A stretch of DNA of 64,000 nucleotides from Bacteroidota bacterium (GTDB lineage Bacteria; Bacteroidota; Bacteroidia; Bacteroidales; Paludibacteraceae), in NCBI GenBank assembly GCA_023459355.1, contig JAEWUM010000046.1, positions 62,001 to 126,000 of the forward strand, given 5' to 3'. The notes beneath the pieces are model-generated. The model was not told where the DNA came from. It saw only the letters and a program-made list of their open reading frames with translations, and ran no database searches. A program made the translations under genes and the position numbers. Within the stretch, counting starts at the first letter, position 1, and each line of letters begins with the position of its first letter. Shown one piece after another: positions 34,978-44,955 of the stretch.

Positions 34978-36732
34978 ATGAACATGAAAAATATTACTTT
35001 ATTATTACTGTTGACATTTACAACAACTCTAACATTTGCTGACGATGTAACATTGACTGAAACTTATACAAGAGTGGTGCAGACTTCTGCATCAGGTGCA
35101 AATACTTTATGGCCGGGAGATCATTTTGTATGGACTAATTATCGAATCAGAAGAGATGCTGGTGATGTTTTTTACAATACATCAATTAAAGCCGGATGGT
35201 TTGGATCACAAGGGTACTTATATTCTAGACAAGCAGTTGAAGGAGGAATCAAAACCTTGACATTAGATTGGTCACAGTTTAGCAGTACTGACGAGGGAGT
35301 TAACACCTTACGGCTGATGATACTAATTGACGAAGTACCTGTCGACTCAATTATCAGAAATGGAGCTGATGGAAGGAGTCTAAAACAGCTTTATACAAAC
35401 AATGCTATCAATTCAAAAAAAAATGCTGTCCTGAGATTTAACAACACATCATATGTAACATCTACAGGTGAACCTGTCTCATTATCATTGGGACGTTTTT
35501 TAATAGGAGATATAACCTGGACTCCATACCTTTGGTATCCAACAAAGAAAGCTGCCATAGAAATTGGACAGACTTACACCAATACCAGCTTAATCAACAA
35601 CCTGGATGAAGACATGGATGCTCCTGCGTTTTCGAGCAGTAACACCGATGTCGCTACAGTTGATCCGGTAAGCGGGGAAGTGACCGCAATTAATGAAGGT
35701 TCTGTTACCATCACAGCAACTTCAGGTGATATTTCTGTAACTTACACCCTTACTGTTGCTGAAGATGCATTAACTGAAACCTATGCCAATGTGGTTCAAA
35801 CATCAGCAGCAGGGGTTGACACAAAATGGAATGGTGATTATTTTGAGTGGACAATTGGTAATATAAGAAGGGGACTAGGTGATGTACTTGTTGATTCAAG
35901 AGATCAAGGAGGATGGTTCTCTACATCAAATAAAGTTAATGGTCTTATTGAATCAACTAACCCAATCGAAGGTGGTATTAAAGCCCTAACATTCCCATGG
36001 TCACAATTTGGAAATGAGTCAGAAAAAACATTGAAGATGATAATTAAAGTTGACGGCGTAAGAGTGGATTCAATTGTCAGAGAAAACACTACTTCATCTG
36101 CCTATGGAACTGAAACCACTTATGTTAACAATGCAATTAACTGTAAAAAGAATGCTACACTGGGACTCTATAATATATCCTTTAACAAAACAACCCCTAC
36201 AACTTTAGAAGGTCGTTTCTCCCTTGGTAATATCACATGGACACCTTATTTGTGGTATAAAACAAAATCTGCGACCATCCAGAAAGGTTCGACATACACC
36301 AATACGGATATGATAGACAACTTAGATGTTGACATGAATGCGCCAACCTACACCAGTAGCAATACAGCTGTTGCAACTGTTAATCCGACAACCGGTGAGG
36401 TAACCGGCGTGAATGCCGGAACAGCAACCATCACTGCAACATCGGGACTAATTTCAACTACTTATGAACTGACTGTTGATATAACATCCGGTACTCAGAA
36501 TAACAATAACGGGGATTTTGTTATCTACCCAACCAACATCAGCGATATATTGAGCATCAGAACAGCAGAGAAAGATTACACCGTAAAAGTCTACAATCAA
36601 CTGGGAAGTTTAATTGCTGAACACAGAAATACAAATAGCATCCCATTCAGCCATTTCGCTGCCGGGATGTACATCATCAGAATACAATCAGAAAACAAGG
36701 TGGATACCATTCAAAAGGTATTAAAAAGATAG
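34978..36732 (+). CDS. Duplicated BIg2-type surface protein with T9SS sorting domain
   Basis: Secreted protein of 584 residues; signal peptide ends near residue 21. It is built from two homologous halves (about 24-262 and 265-498). Each half has an unknown beta-rich module (LTETY near the start, a GGIK-x-LT-x-x-WSQF core) and a BIg2-like domain with SSNT-x-VATV and V-TITATSG. The remainder (about 505-584) is a T9SS type A C-terminal domain, ending VDTIQKVLKR. No catalytic motif is seen. By position after susD it may be the surface glycan-binding protein of the locus. Start: MNMKNITLLLLL; the Met two codons later is also possible. Confidence 0.75.
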   Translation: MNMKNITLLLLLTFTTTLTFADDVTLTETYTRVVQTSASGANTLWPGDHFVWTNYRIRRDAGDVFYNTSIKAGWFGSQGYLYSRQAVEGGIKTLTLDWSQFSSTDEGVNTLRLMILIDEVPVDSIIRNGADGRSLKQLYTNNAINSKKNAVLRFNNTSYVTSTGEPVSLSLGRFLIGDITWTPYLWYPTKKAAIEIGQTYTNTSLINNLDEDMDAPAFSSSNTDVATVDPVSGEVTAINEGSVTITATSGDISVTYTLTVAEDALTETYANVVQTSAAGVDTKWNGDYFEWTIGNIRRGLGDVLVDSRDQGGWFSTSNKVNGLIESTNPIEGGIKALTFPWSQFGNESEKTLKMIIKVDGVRVDSIVRENTTSSAYGTETTYVNNAINCKKNATLGLYNISFNKTTPTTLEGRFSLGNITWTPYLWYKTKSATIQKGSTYTNTDMIDNLDVDMNAPTYTSSNTAVATVNPTTGEVTGVNAGTATITATSGLISTTYELTVDITSGTQNNNNGDFVIYPTNISDILSIRTAEKDYTVKVYNQLGSLIAEHRNTNSIPFSHFAAGMYIIRIQSENKVDTIQKVLKR

Positions 36733-36763
36733 TTTAGTTAACAGGTAGAAAGGTTGTATTAAA

Positions 36764-36807
36764 GATTCGGGAACTTTTCAGCAATTATGCTGAAAAGAAC
36801 CTGAATC
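36764..36807 (+). terminator. Intergenic hairpin after the BIg2 protein gene
   Basis: Arms GATTC...CTTTTCAGCA and TGCTGAAAAG...GAATC with a 4-nt loop and an imperfect middle. It is followed by AAAA and lacks a T-tract. Likely a processing or attenuation element within the operon. Confidence 0.5.
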
Positions 36808-36820
36808 AAAAATAAATAAA

Positions 36821-37966
36821 ATGAATACTAAATGTCACCACATACTATCACTAATCTTACTCTTGTTGGTAACAAGTGCTGGTTCAGGTGTTTTTGCACA
36901 GGGCTCCGACACCTTACGCATCGCGACCTACAATATTCGTTATGCCAACACGGGTGACACAGGCAACAGAAACTGGTCGGTGAGAAAAGTACATGTTGGC
37001 AATATAATAAAATCGAACCGTTTCGACATTTTTGGAGTGCAGGAGATTGGTTCTGCAACTCAGCAAAGTGACTTAATGGCTCAACTGCCCGGATATAGTA
37101 TTTTCTGGAAAGGAAGAAATAACAACGAGGGTACAACAGGTGAAAGGGCTGCCATCATTTATCGGACATCAAGGTTTCAAATGCTTGAAAACGGTTGGTT
37201 TTTTCTTTCTGAGACTCCTTACACCTATAGTATCGGTTGGGATGCCCAATTAGCAAGAATTTGTATGTGGGCAAAAATGTATGACATTGTAACAGAAAAA
37301 GAATTCTATTTTTTCAATACCCATTTTGATCACGCCGGTGCAACTGCACGAACGGAATCGGCTAAGCTGGTACTCTCTCAAATCAATATAATTACGGCAG
37401 ATTCAGATTTGCCGGTATTTCTTACTGGAGATTTCAATTTTTCAACTGAAACAGGGAGCACTGCTTACGCCACACTACTTGATGGGGGGTTAAGTGACAG
37501 TAGAAAAATTGCACCGAGAAGACAAACATCCGGACCTGTTGGAACAGCTAACAGCTGGAACTGGGCGGCAGCAAGTATCACCGAAACGCAACGAATAGAT
37601 TTTATTTATCTGAATCAGAAATCTGAAGTATTATCGTATGCTACCATCGACACAAAATATGTTGACGATGCTTATCCTTCAGATCATTTTCCGGTGTTGA
37701 TTACAGCAAAAATAAAAGAAGCAGTATCAGGATTAAGCAACAACTTAAAAGATGCCGGTTTGAAAATGATATATGCCAATGACGAAATACGTATTTCAGG
37801 AGAGACCCCTTTTGCTTGCGAAATATACAATAGTATTGGCGTTTTAAAGAGAACATCAAAGGGAAAAACGAATGACATTGCTTTTAAAGGTCTGGATAAA
37901 GGTATTTACATCATTAAAACCACCAGCGGACAAGCAACAGTCAGCACTAAAATTATTATAAATTAA
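36821..37966 (+). CDS. Secreted endonuclease/exonuclease/phosphatase (EEP) hydrolase 1
   Basis: Metal-dependent phosphoesterase of 381 residues with a signal peptide ending near residue 26. EEP motifs appear in order: RIATYNIRYAN, DIFGVQEIGS with the metal Glu, YFFNTHFDHAG, FLTGDFNF and YPSDHFPVL with the catalytic His. Residues about 300-381 form a T9SS sorting domain, so the enzyme is exported to the surface. Two paralogues without that tail follow in the same locus. EEP proteins cut phosphodiesters of nucleic acids, lipids or glycans; the substrate here is not determined. Confidence 0.88.
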   Translation: MNTKCHHILSLILLLLVTSAGSGVFAQGSDTLRIATYNIRYANTGDTGNRNWSVRKVHVGNIIKSNRFDIFGVQEIGSATQQSDLMAQLPGYSIFWKGRNNNEGTTGERAAIIYRTSRFQMLENGWFFLSETPYTYSIGWDAQLARICMWAKMYDIVTEKEFYFFNTHFDHAGATARTESAKLVLSQINIITADSDLPVFLTGDFNFSTETGSTAYATLLDGGLSDSRKIAPRRQTSGPVGTANSWNWAAASITETQRIDFIYLNQKSEVLSYATIDTKYVDDAYPSDHFPVLITAKIKEAVSGLSNNLKDAGLKMIYANDEIRISGETPFACEIYNSIGVLKRTSKGKTNDIAFKGLDKGIYIIKTTSGQATVSTKIIIN

Positions 37967-38003
37967 AACAAATCTATATTACTAACTTTAAAATTAGAAC
38001 GTT

Positions 38004-40181
38004 ATGAGAAACAGTTTCTTTCTTTTAATCGCATTCTTCGCGTTGACCCTGCATACCAATGCACAGGTCATGGAATGGTACACCTACTGGGGTAGCAATG
38101 TGGCAGGCAGTCAGATTCAACCGGTACGTATGGTTGCCGACAATGCCGGCGCTATCTATACAGCTGCTCGTTTTGGCGGCAGCAGTGTTCAGATTCTTGA
38201 TCAAACAGTTCCAAGTCAATCGGGTGTCGACCTGGGCGATGCTATCATTACCAAAATGACATCAGAAAAAGTAGCTGTGTGGAGTCGCAAATTGGTTGCC
38301 TCAGGTGAAGCTGCTGTCAGCGACATGGTTATTGACAATGAAGGAAACCTGGTGGTTACAGGGACTTTCAAAGGAACGCTCCAGGCCGATGAAAACAATT
38401 CAATGACCATGGCAGATCCTTCCGGTTATGTTGCCCTTTCCATCTTTGTAGTTCGTTATGACGCAAACGGAAACGTGCTCAACATGTGGCAATTGCCAAC
38501 TGAAGAAGCTACCGTGGACAATGTGTCTGTAGACGGTTCCGACAACATCATCATTTCAGGTACTTTTGGCAGCGAAATGTCTTTTGACCCCGCCAACCTG
38601 AACAACTTTGTGGGAAGCACCCAATACTGGAACCAGATGTATGTGGCCAAGTATTCCAAAGAAGGAGCTTTAGTTTGGGCTAAATATCAGCAAACGGCCG
38701 ATGCCAGTTTTGTGAATGCATTCTCTAAAGCAGATGCAGAAGGTAATGTTTTTGTCAGTGGTGCTTTCTCGGGAACAACAACCCTGGCAGGTGCTGTACT
38801 CACAACCAATACAGCTATCAATGACCTGTTTTTAGTTAAATATTCACCAACAGGTGAAGAAAGCTGGGTAAAACACATCAAAGGATCCCGCAGCGACAAA
38901 GCGGTAGGTATTGAAATCAGTCCTATCGGCGATGTGGCTGTATTGAGCAATTACCGTTCTGAAGACATTACAATCAACCAAAGTACCGACACCCTGCAAA
39001 ACGGCTTTGGAAAAGCCGGTGATGCCAATCAGGATCACCTTGGGATTTTCACGTTTAACAAAGACAACGGTGATTACCGCTGGTGGTATTCATTCGGACA
39101 AGGTTCTACTGTCGGTGGTGGCGGAGCTTTCGGTAACAGCATTCGTGTAACGAATGAAGGCGTTTGGTATGTTGGTGGCGGTATGTCATCCCGGTTTGGA
39201 GATTTATACTCGCATTCTGTATTTGGTGGAAACTCGAACTCCGGTATCAGAACCGTTGACGGTGTATGGATGCAACACAACACCAACGGTGGGGTTGATG
39301 CACTCTATCTTGTTTTGACACGCGAGGGTAAACTGGCCTCCATTGCCCGTCCCGGTGGAACGCAAACAGAAGCAATTAAAGATATCGCGTTGAGTCCGGA
39401 TAAAAACCACGTATACATACTTTTAGACATCAAAGCAAGGGCTAACGTGATTTACACTACTCCCGACAATATGTTTGACAGTTTTACTGACTTTTACACC
39501 AATTTCCCGGAACGCAGGAGCATGTATACCCTGTTACAGGCATATTGTCCTGAAACTCCGGTCGACAACAAATACACTTCTGCATACGTTGGATTTACTT
39601 CTACTTTATTGGGTAAATACAAATTACCGGAAATCACTCCGAATCAGTTGCCTGAGTTTACTGTGGGAGTAGAATACAACCAGCAGTTGGCTATCGCTTC
39701 TCCAGCCGGGGATCAAAAATTCTATCAGTTGGCAATTCCCGAAGAACTAAATTTCTACAATAACGCGCTGATTGGAACGATTTCTAAAGCTGAGAATTTG
39801 TATTTCGGTGTGATTGCAACCGACAGTACCGCCAATCCGGGAACAATTACTTATTATGCTCAGGATCCAAACGGTGAATCAATTCGTGGCAGAAGCCGCA
39901 ACGTGCGTTACATGCCACTGAATGTAAAAGATGACACTTCGGTAAGAAATCCATTAGCTGCAAATGCTACATTCTATCCCGCTGTTACTTCTGATGTTTT
40001 GAATATCAAAACAACTGAAGCCGCTTATGTGGTTAATCTGTACAATCAGGTTGGTCAGTTGGTTGGAAGATACAATAATCAAACAAGTATCAGCGTGAAG
40101 AATTTACCGGCAGGTTTATATCACGCACAACTCAAATCGATGACAGGCGCTGTAAAAACAGCCAAATTTATCATTGAATAA
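38004..40181 (+). CDS. Secreted beta-propeller-like protein with T9SS sorting domain
   Basis: Surface or secreted protein of 725 residues; the signal peptide ends near residue 20 (LHTNAQ). Residues ~25-480 contain repeated blades with D-x-x-GN-x-x-V(T/S)G-x-F cores (for example DNEGNLVVTGTFKG, DGSDNIIISGTFGS, DAEGNVFVSGAFSG), like SBBP/beta-propeller repeats. A further beta domain (about 545-650) precedes the T9SS C-terminal domain that ends TAKFIIE. No enzyme motif is visible, so a binding or scaffolding role is most likely. A strong terminator-type hairpin follows the stop. Confidence 0.75.
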   Translation: MRNSFFLLIAFFALTLHTNAQVMEWYTYWGSNVAGSQIQPVRMVADNAGAIYTAARFGGSSVQILDQTVPSQSGVDLGDAIITKMTSEKVAVWSRKLVASGEAAVSDMVIDNEGNLVVTGTFKGTLQADENNSMTMADPSGYVALSIFVVRYDANGNVLNMWQLPTEEATVDNVSVDGSDNIIISGTFGSEMSFDPANLNNFVGSTQYWNQMYVAKYSKEGALVWAKYQQTADASFVNAFSKADAEGNVFVSGAFSGTTTLAGAVLTTNTAINDLFLVKYSPTGEESWVKHIKGSRSDKAVGIEISPIGDVAVLSNYRSEDITINQSTDTLQNGFGKAGDANQDHLGIFTFNKDNGDYRWWYSFGQGSTVGGGGAFGNSIRVTNEGVWYVGGGMSSRFGDLYSHSVFGGNSNSGIRTVDGVWMQHNTNGGVDALYLVLTREGKLASIARPGGTQTEAIKDIALSPDKNHVYILLDIKARANVIYTTPDNMFDSFTDFYTNFPERRSMYTLLQAYCPETPVDNKYTSAYVGFTSTLLGKYKLPEITPNQLPEFTVGVEYNQQLAIASPAGDQKFYQLAIPEELNFYNNALIGTISKAENLYFGVIATDSTANPGTITYYAQDPNGESIRGRSRNVRYMPLNVKDDTSVRNPLAANATFYPAVTSDVLNIKTTEAAYVVNLYNQVGQLVGRYNNQTSISVKNLPAGLYHAQLKSMTGAVKTAKFIIE

Positions 40182-40188
40182 ATAACTT

Positions 40189-40233
40189 CTACAGGAGGAT
40201 AGTCCTCCGGGATTTTCCTCCTGTAGTTTTTTC
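40189..40233 (+). terminator. Rho-independent terminator-like hairpin
   Basis: A perfect 11-bp stem (CTACAGGAGGA and TCCTCCTGTAG) with a 16-nt loop is followed directly by TTTTTTC. It should end or reduce transcription before the phosphoesterase gene, 35 bp downstream. It also divides the locus into an upstream binding/transport part and a downstream phosphoesterase/metabolic part. Confidence 0.75.
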
Positions 40234-40267
40234 TTTTCTGAAATCTGGTATTAGTAAAAAAAGATGT

Positions 40268-42742
40268 ATGAAAAAGGTATTCTCTTTTCTTTTTATTTTG
40301 GGTTTTATCGCATTTGCAGGTAATGCATCGGCGCAAGTTGACAGCATTTCCGGTTTTGCCAGAACAAACACAGGAACGCCTATTCCTGATGCTGTTATCA
40401 GCGATGGATATGCTGTTGTTAAGACCGGACCCGATGGTTATTATTCCTTCCCCCGTCACGAACGTACCGAATTTGTATTTATTTCAGTCCCCGAAGCGTA
40501 CGAAATACCCATGGGTAATGACGGTGCACCTCAAATATATGCCCGCGTTTCAGAGACGGGCAGTTTTTCTCACAATTTCACTTTAGTCCCTTTTGCCGAT
40601 GGCGGCGCGGCCGATTTTAACCATGTTATGATTGGTATTTCAGATCCACAGGTCAGGAGAGACTATGAAACATGGCGTTTCAGAAACGAAACAATCAAAG
40701 ACATTAAAGAATTAAAAGCATCCTACCCGGCCGGCACCCGGTTTTACGGTGTAGTCGTTGGCGATCTGGTTTGGGACGATTACGGACGCATGGAAGAACA
40801 CAAAGCTTCTGTGGGCGATGCAGGTTTTCCCGTTTTCAATGTAATAGGCAACCATGATCATGATATGACTAAGTGCGGTGACATAGAATCTGATCATTAT
40901 TTCAAAGCTGCCTTTGGTCCGACTTATTATTCTTTTAACAGAGGAAACATCCATTATGTAATGATGGATAATATTGATTACATTGGTTGTAATACAAAAA
41001 ACTACACACATAATATCACGCAAAATCAGATTGACTGGTTGATAAAAGACCTTGCTGAAGTCCCTCTTGAAAAAACAATTGTACTCTCGGTACATGCGCC
41101 CATGCACGGGTCAAGTGTGGTAAACAGGCAAATCGTATATAATCTGATGGGAGGTCGCAGAAACATTCAGCACATCATTGCCGGTCACCACCACCGACTG
41201 ACAAACAACGAAATAAGCACCAGGCTTTTTGAGCACGTACTCGGATCTGCAAACGGCGCACAATGGTCAGGTGATTATTGCTCTGACGGCGCACCAAACG
41301 GTTACGGGGTGTTCGAAGCCGGCGACCGGGGATTCAATAACTGGTATTACAAAGCAACAGGAAAAAGTAAAGATTATCAGTTCGAAGCCTATCCTCCCGG
41401 AAGTTTCAACGAAAGCAACGGCAAAGGCGACTATGTAATTGCCAATGTTTGGAATTATGACAGTCGATGGAGTGTAAACATCTATGAAAACGGCGTAAAG
41501 AAAGTAATGCAACAATTTTCTGGAGTTGATCCCCGTATATTCGACTTTCTTGCCAAAGAAGGAGATGCACGTCCCAACTATCCGGGAAGTGACGGAGGAA
41601 CTACTGTATCTCAAAATCCTGGTTTTGCTTCAACGCCTCACATGTTCTCATACAAGCCAACAGATCCCGATGCCGAATTTATCGTGGAAGTTACTGACAG
41701 AGCCGGAAATGTTTACACTAAAAAAGTGCTGCGTAATATCATGGCTGCTTCTTTTGAAGAGGAAGAAAATGAGTATGTCTACCGTCAGAACTTCAACACG
41801 TTACCTTTCTATCCCAACCACTTGCTAACTGACAGAACAGCTAAAGGGACATTTGTCCCCGGTCATGCTCCGGATGGCTGGTATGTCACAACATCAGGAA
41901 CAGTTCGTCCGTCCGGAAGTATCGTTCCAAACTGGTCAACGTTCAACTACTACCGTATCAACAACGGAGATCAGAACACAGGTTGGATTTATTCTTACGG
42001 CGCCGGCAATCCGGCTGTGCCAAATGAACATTCAACAGAACGTGCGCTGGGTTCTCTCATCTCCTCAAGTCATAGAAATATTCATTTCGGGGTGGTAATC
42101 GAAAACAATACCGGAGAGTTTTTAAGCGGACTGGAAATTGATTACAATGGTGAAATGTGGCGTGTGGGAACAAACCCTGCTGCACAACATACGCTCACAT
42201 TTTCCTATGCTGTTAATCCCGACGCCAAAGCCTTACGTGAAAGAACGCAATGGATTGCACAGGTGCCAACTACAACTGTAGATTCTCTCTCTTTCGTTTC
42301 TCCTGCTAACAACACGGGTGTACAGCAAAACTTAACCGATGCAGCTATCGATGGAAATAATGCAGCCAACCGCGTTCGCATCAAGGGTAAAATTGAAGCG
42401 CAAATAGCTCCGGGACAAGTTGTTTTGTTGCGCTGGGAAGATATTGATGACCAGGGGAATGACCATGGATTGGCAATTGACAACCTCGTGATCAAAGCCA
42501 TTCCCGAAGATGCAAACAGTACCGATGAACTGACTGAAAATCGCAGTACATTTTACAATATTGAAAAAAAAATATTCCTCACCGGAAACCAGCACGAAAA
42601 TAAAATCTCAATCCATGACATTGCCGGCAGGATTATATTTCAGAAAACTGTTCATGCCAATATGTTGGATCTGAATGGCATAATCGGTAACGGAGTTTTC
42701 ATTGTGCGTATTGGTAACACAGCTAAGAAACTAGTATTTTAA
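40268..42742 (+). CDS. Secreted calcineurin-type metallophosphoesterase with T9SS domain
   Basis: Exported phosphoesterase of 824 residues. The signal peptide ends near residue 22. An N-terminal Ig-like calcineurin-N domain (SGFARTNTGTPIPDAVI) comes first. The metallophosphatase core (about 115-330) has ISDPQ, VVGDLVWDD, VIGNHDHD, LSVHAPMHG and IAGHHHR, all five metal-binding motifs. A calcineurin-C domain follows (to about 490), then a beta-rich domain (GWYVTTSG, WRVG) and a T9SS C-terminal domain (about 755-824) ending GNTAKKLVF. It is likely to remove phosphate or cut phosphodiesters outside the cell. Confidence 0.88.
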   Translation: MKKVFSFLFILGFIAFAGNASAQVDSISGFARTNTGTPIPDAVISDGYAVVKTGPDGYYSFPRHERTEFVFISVPEAYEIPMGNDGAPQIYARVSETGSFSHNFTLVPFADGGAADFNHVMIGISDPQVRRDYETWRFRNETIKDIKELKASYPAGTRFYGVVVGDLVWDDYGRMEEHKASVGDAGFPVFNVIGNHDHDMTKCGDIESDHYFKAAFGPTYYSFNRGNIHYVMMDNIDYIGCNTKNYTHNITQNQIDWLIKDLAEVPLEKTIVLSVHAPMHGSSVVNRQIVYNLMGGRRNIQHIIAGHHHRLTNNEISTRLFEHVLGSANGAQWSGDYCSDGAPNGYGVFEAGDRGFNNWYYKATGKSKDYQFEAYPPGSFNESNGKGDYVIANVWNYDSRWSVNIYENGVKKVMQQFSGVDPRIFDFLAKEGDARPNYPGSDGGTTVSQNPGFASTPHMFSYKPTDPDAEFIVEVTDRAGNVYTKKVLRNIMAASFEEEENEYVYRQNFNTLPFYPNHLLTDRTAKGTFVPGHAPDGWYVTTSGTVRPSGSIVPNWSTFNYYRINNGDQNTGWIYSYGAGNPAVPNEHSTERALGSLISSSHRNIHFGVVIENNTGEFLSGLEIDYNGEMWRVGTNPAAQHTLTFSYAVNPDAKALRERTQWIAQVPTTTVDSLSFVSPANNTGVQQNLTDAAIDGNNAANRVRIKGKIEAQIAPGQVVLLRWEDIDDQGNDHGLAIDNLVIKAIPEDANSTDELTENRSTFYNIEKKIFLTGNQHENKISIHDIAGRIIFQKTVHANMLDLNGIIGNGVFIVRIGNTAKKLVF

Positions 42743-42753
42743 AAAGATAACAG

Positions 42754-44043
42754 ATGGAGAAAGATGTAAAAAGTCTGAGAAGGACAGGTGTGTTTTGGGC
42801 TGTAACGATTGGTTACGGACTATTCTATGTAACACGTTTAAGTTTAAATGTTTTAAAAAAGTCAATTGTTGATGAGAGTATTCTAACTGAATCTCAACTT
42901 GGGATGGTAGGCTCAGCCCTGTTCTTCACCTACGCAATTGGTAAATTGCTGAATGGATTTCTCGCCGACCGCGTGAATATCCGTTATTTCATGGCGATAT
43001 CACTTTTAATTTGTTCTGTTGCTAATTTTTTGCTTGGATTTCAAACTGCATTTTGGTTTTTTCTGGCACTTTGGACTCTCAACGGATGGTTCCAATCAAC
43101 CGGAGCTGTTAGTAGTATCATAGCCCTTAAAAGATGGTACCCACCCCATAAAATAGGCACAGTATACGGTTTTTGGAGTGCCAGTCATAACATTGGAGAA
43201 GCTATTACATTCACTTTCACTGCTTTTGTTGTAGGCGCACTGGGTTGGCAATGGGGTTTCTGGAGTGCCGGATTTCTTGGGCTGCTCGGCGTTTTGCTGA
43301 TTTTCTTTTTCCTCATCCCGAGACCATCAGCTTCCAAAGATGCATTTCACGAACACTTGGTTGTAAAACAAGGAAACATTGGCCTGAAACAGTTAGAAGT
43401 ACTTAAAAATCCGATGATCTGGATGCTGGCACTCAGTAGCGCTTTTATGTATATTGCGCGCTATGCCGTAAACAGCTGGGGAATATTCTATTTCGAAATA
43501 GAGAAGGGATATACAGTTCTCGAAGCCAGCTCGTTGATTTCCATCAGTTCAATTTTCGGTATCTTCGGAACCATTTTCTCCGGATTACTATCCGATAAAT
43601 TATTCAAAGGGAGTAGGACTTTTCCGGCTATCCTTATGTCGGCAGTTAACTTGTTTGCATTATTGCTGTTCTTGCTTGTACCTGCCGGATATTACTATAT
43701 CGATATCATCAGCATGGTATTGTTTGGAATTTCCATCGGGGTATTAATTTGTTTCGTTGGTGGTTTGATGGCTGTCGACATCGCTCCGAAAGAAGCCGTA
43801 GGTGCTGCCGCAGGGGTAATCGGAATTGCCAGCTACATTGCTGCCGGGGTACAGGATATTGTCAGCGGTTTCCTCATCGAAGGTAAAAAGACAATTGTGG
43901 ATGGTGTCAATCTATATGATTTTGATAACATCCGCTATTTCTGGTTGATTGCCGGAGCATTGTCCCTTACATTCCTGATTGCCATTGCAGGAAAGCACCG
44001 AAAAGCCGAAAAAAAAGCACTGGAAAGTTATACCGAAGTTTAG
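42754..44043 (+). CDS. OPA-family (GlpT/UhpT-like) organophosphate transporter
   Basis: Inner-membrane carrier of 429 residues and about 12 helices. It carries the organophosphate:phosphate antiporter pattern: GYGLFYVTRLSLNVLKKSI in helix 1 with the substrate-site Arg, GKLLNGFLADRVNIRYFM and GWFQSTGAVSSIIALKRWYPPHKIG. The family imports glycerol-3-phosphate or hexose phosphates (family knowledge). Placed among phosphoesterases and NanE, it probably takes up the phosphorylated product released outside. It lies 11 bp after the phosphoesterase gene. UhpC-like sensor roles are less likely, since no kinase is present. Confidence 0.85.
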   Translation: MEKDVKSLRRTGVFWAVTIGYGLFYVTRLSLNVLKKSIVDESILTESQLGMVGSALFFTYAIGKLLNGFLADRVNIRYFMAISLLICSVANFLLGFQTAFWFFLALWTLNGWFQSTGAVSSIIALKRWYPPHKIGTVYGFWSASHNIGEAITFTFTAFVVGALGWQWGFWSAGFLGLLGVLLIFFFLIPRPSASKDAFHEHLVVKQGNIGLKQLEVLKNPMIWMLALSSAFMYIARYAVNSWGIFYFEIEKGYTVLEASSLISISSIFGIFGTIFSGLLSDKLFKGSRTFPAILMSAVNLFALLLFLLVPAGYYYIDIISMVLFGISIGVLICFVGGLMAVDIAPKEAVGAAAGVIGIASYIAAGVQDIVSGFLIEGKKTIVDGVNLYDFDNIRYFWLIAGALSLTFLIAIAGKHRKAEKKALESYTEV

Positions 44044-44064
44044 TATTTGAAAATTTAAATATAG

Positions 44065-44916
44065 ATGAAAACACTGATAAATAAAACAACGCTGCTATTT
44101 GTATGCATCAGCACGCTCGGTTTGATGTCGTTTGTATGTAAACCTACAGATAATAAATTGCCTAAAGACAATATTCGTCTGGCGGTATATAACATCCGTG
44201 GAGAAAACCCAAATGACGGGGTAAACCTCTGGAAGTTCAGAAAAGATTCGTTAATTAAGGTTATTGTGAAGAACAACATGGAAATAGTTGGACTTCAGGA
44301 AGCGGTACAATTTCAATTAGAAGATATTGTGGCCGGCACTTCTTATCAGTTCGTAGGAAAAGAAGGCTTGTTTAATCCAATTATTTATGATGGAAAGCGA
44401 TTCGAGGCCATTCAATGGGATATGTTCTGGCTAAACGAAAACAACGAACCTGAGGTGAAAGGCTGGGATGGTAAATACGCCCGCTATTGTACCTGGGTAA
44501 AATTCAAAGACAGAAAAACTAAAAAAGAATTCTTTTTCTTTAATACCCATTTCGATCATCGGGGACTGATGGCAAAAACCAACAGCGCAACACTCATCAG
44601 CAAAGAAGCAAAGAAGATTGCTGGCAATACTCCTTTCATAATCGGAGGTGACCTCAACAGCAAATCAAATACAGAAGCCTATCGGATATTGTCGGAGAAC
44701 TTTGCTGATGCAAGAAAAGCTACACCACAGGAAAGGGTGTATGGTCCGGTTGGAACCGCTCATAATTTTGGAGGCGTGCATCCGGTACAGATTGATTACA
44801 TCTTCATCACACCTGGAATCGAAACACACACCTACCGGGCCATTGATGAAGCGTATGAAGACAACTTGTTTCCTTCTGACCATTATCCTGTTTACGTGGA
44901 TTTAACCATTAAATAA
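44065..44916 (+). CDS. EEP-family hydrolase 2, probable periplasmic lipoprotein
   Basis: Phosphoesterase of 283 residues. A hydrophobic N-terminus ends in MSFVC, a possible but non-ideal lipobox. EEP motifs: LAVYNIRGENPNDGVNLW, EIVGLQEA, FFFNTHFDHRG, IIGGDLNSKSN and FPSDHYPVYV. Unlike hydrolase 1 it has no T9SS tail, so it likely acts in the periplasm. It lies 21 bp after the OPA transporter. Confidence 0.85.
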   Translation: MKTLINKTTLLFVCISTLGLMSFVCKPTDNKLPKDNIRLAVYNIRGENPNDGVNLWKFRKDSLIKVIVKNNMEIVGLQEAVQFQLEDIVAGTSYQFVGKEGLFNPIIYDGKRFEAIQWDMFWLNENNEPEVKGWDGKYARYCTWVKFKDRKTKKEFFFFNTHFDHRGLMAKTNSATLISKEAKKIAGNTPFIIGGDLNSKSNTEAYRILSENFADARKATPQERVYGPVGTAHNFGGVHPVQIDYIFITPGIETHTYRAIDEAYEDNLFPSDHYPVYVDLTIK

Positions 44917-44955
44917 GTTATTTTATATATCAATTAGAAAAATATTATTGACAAG

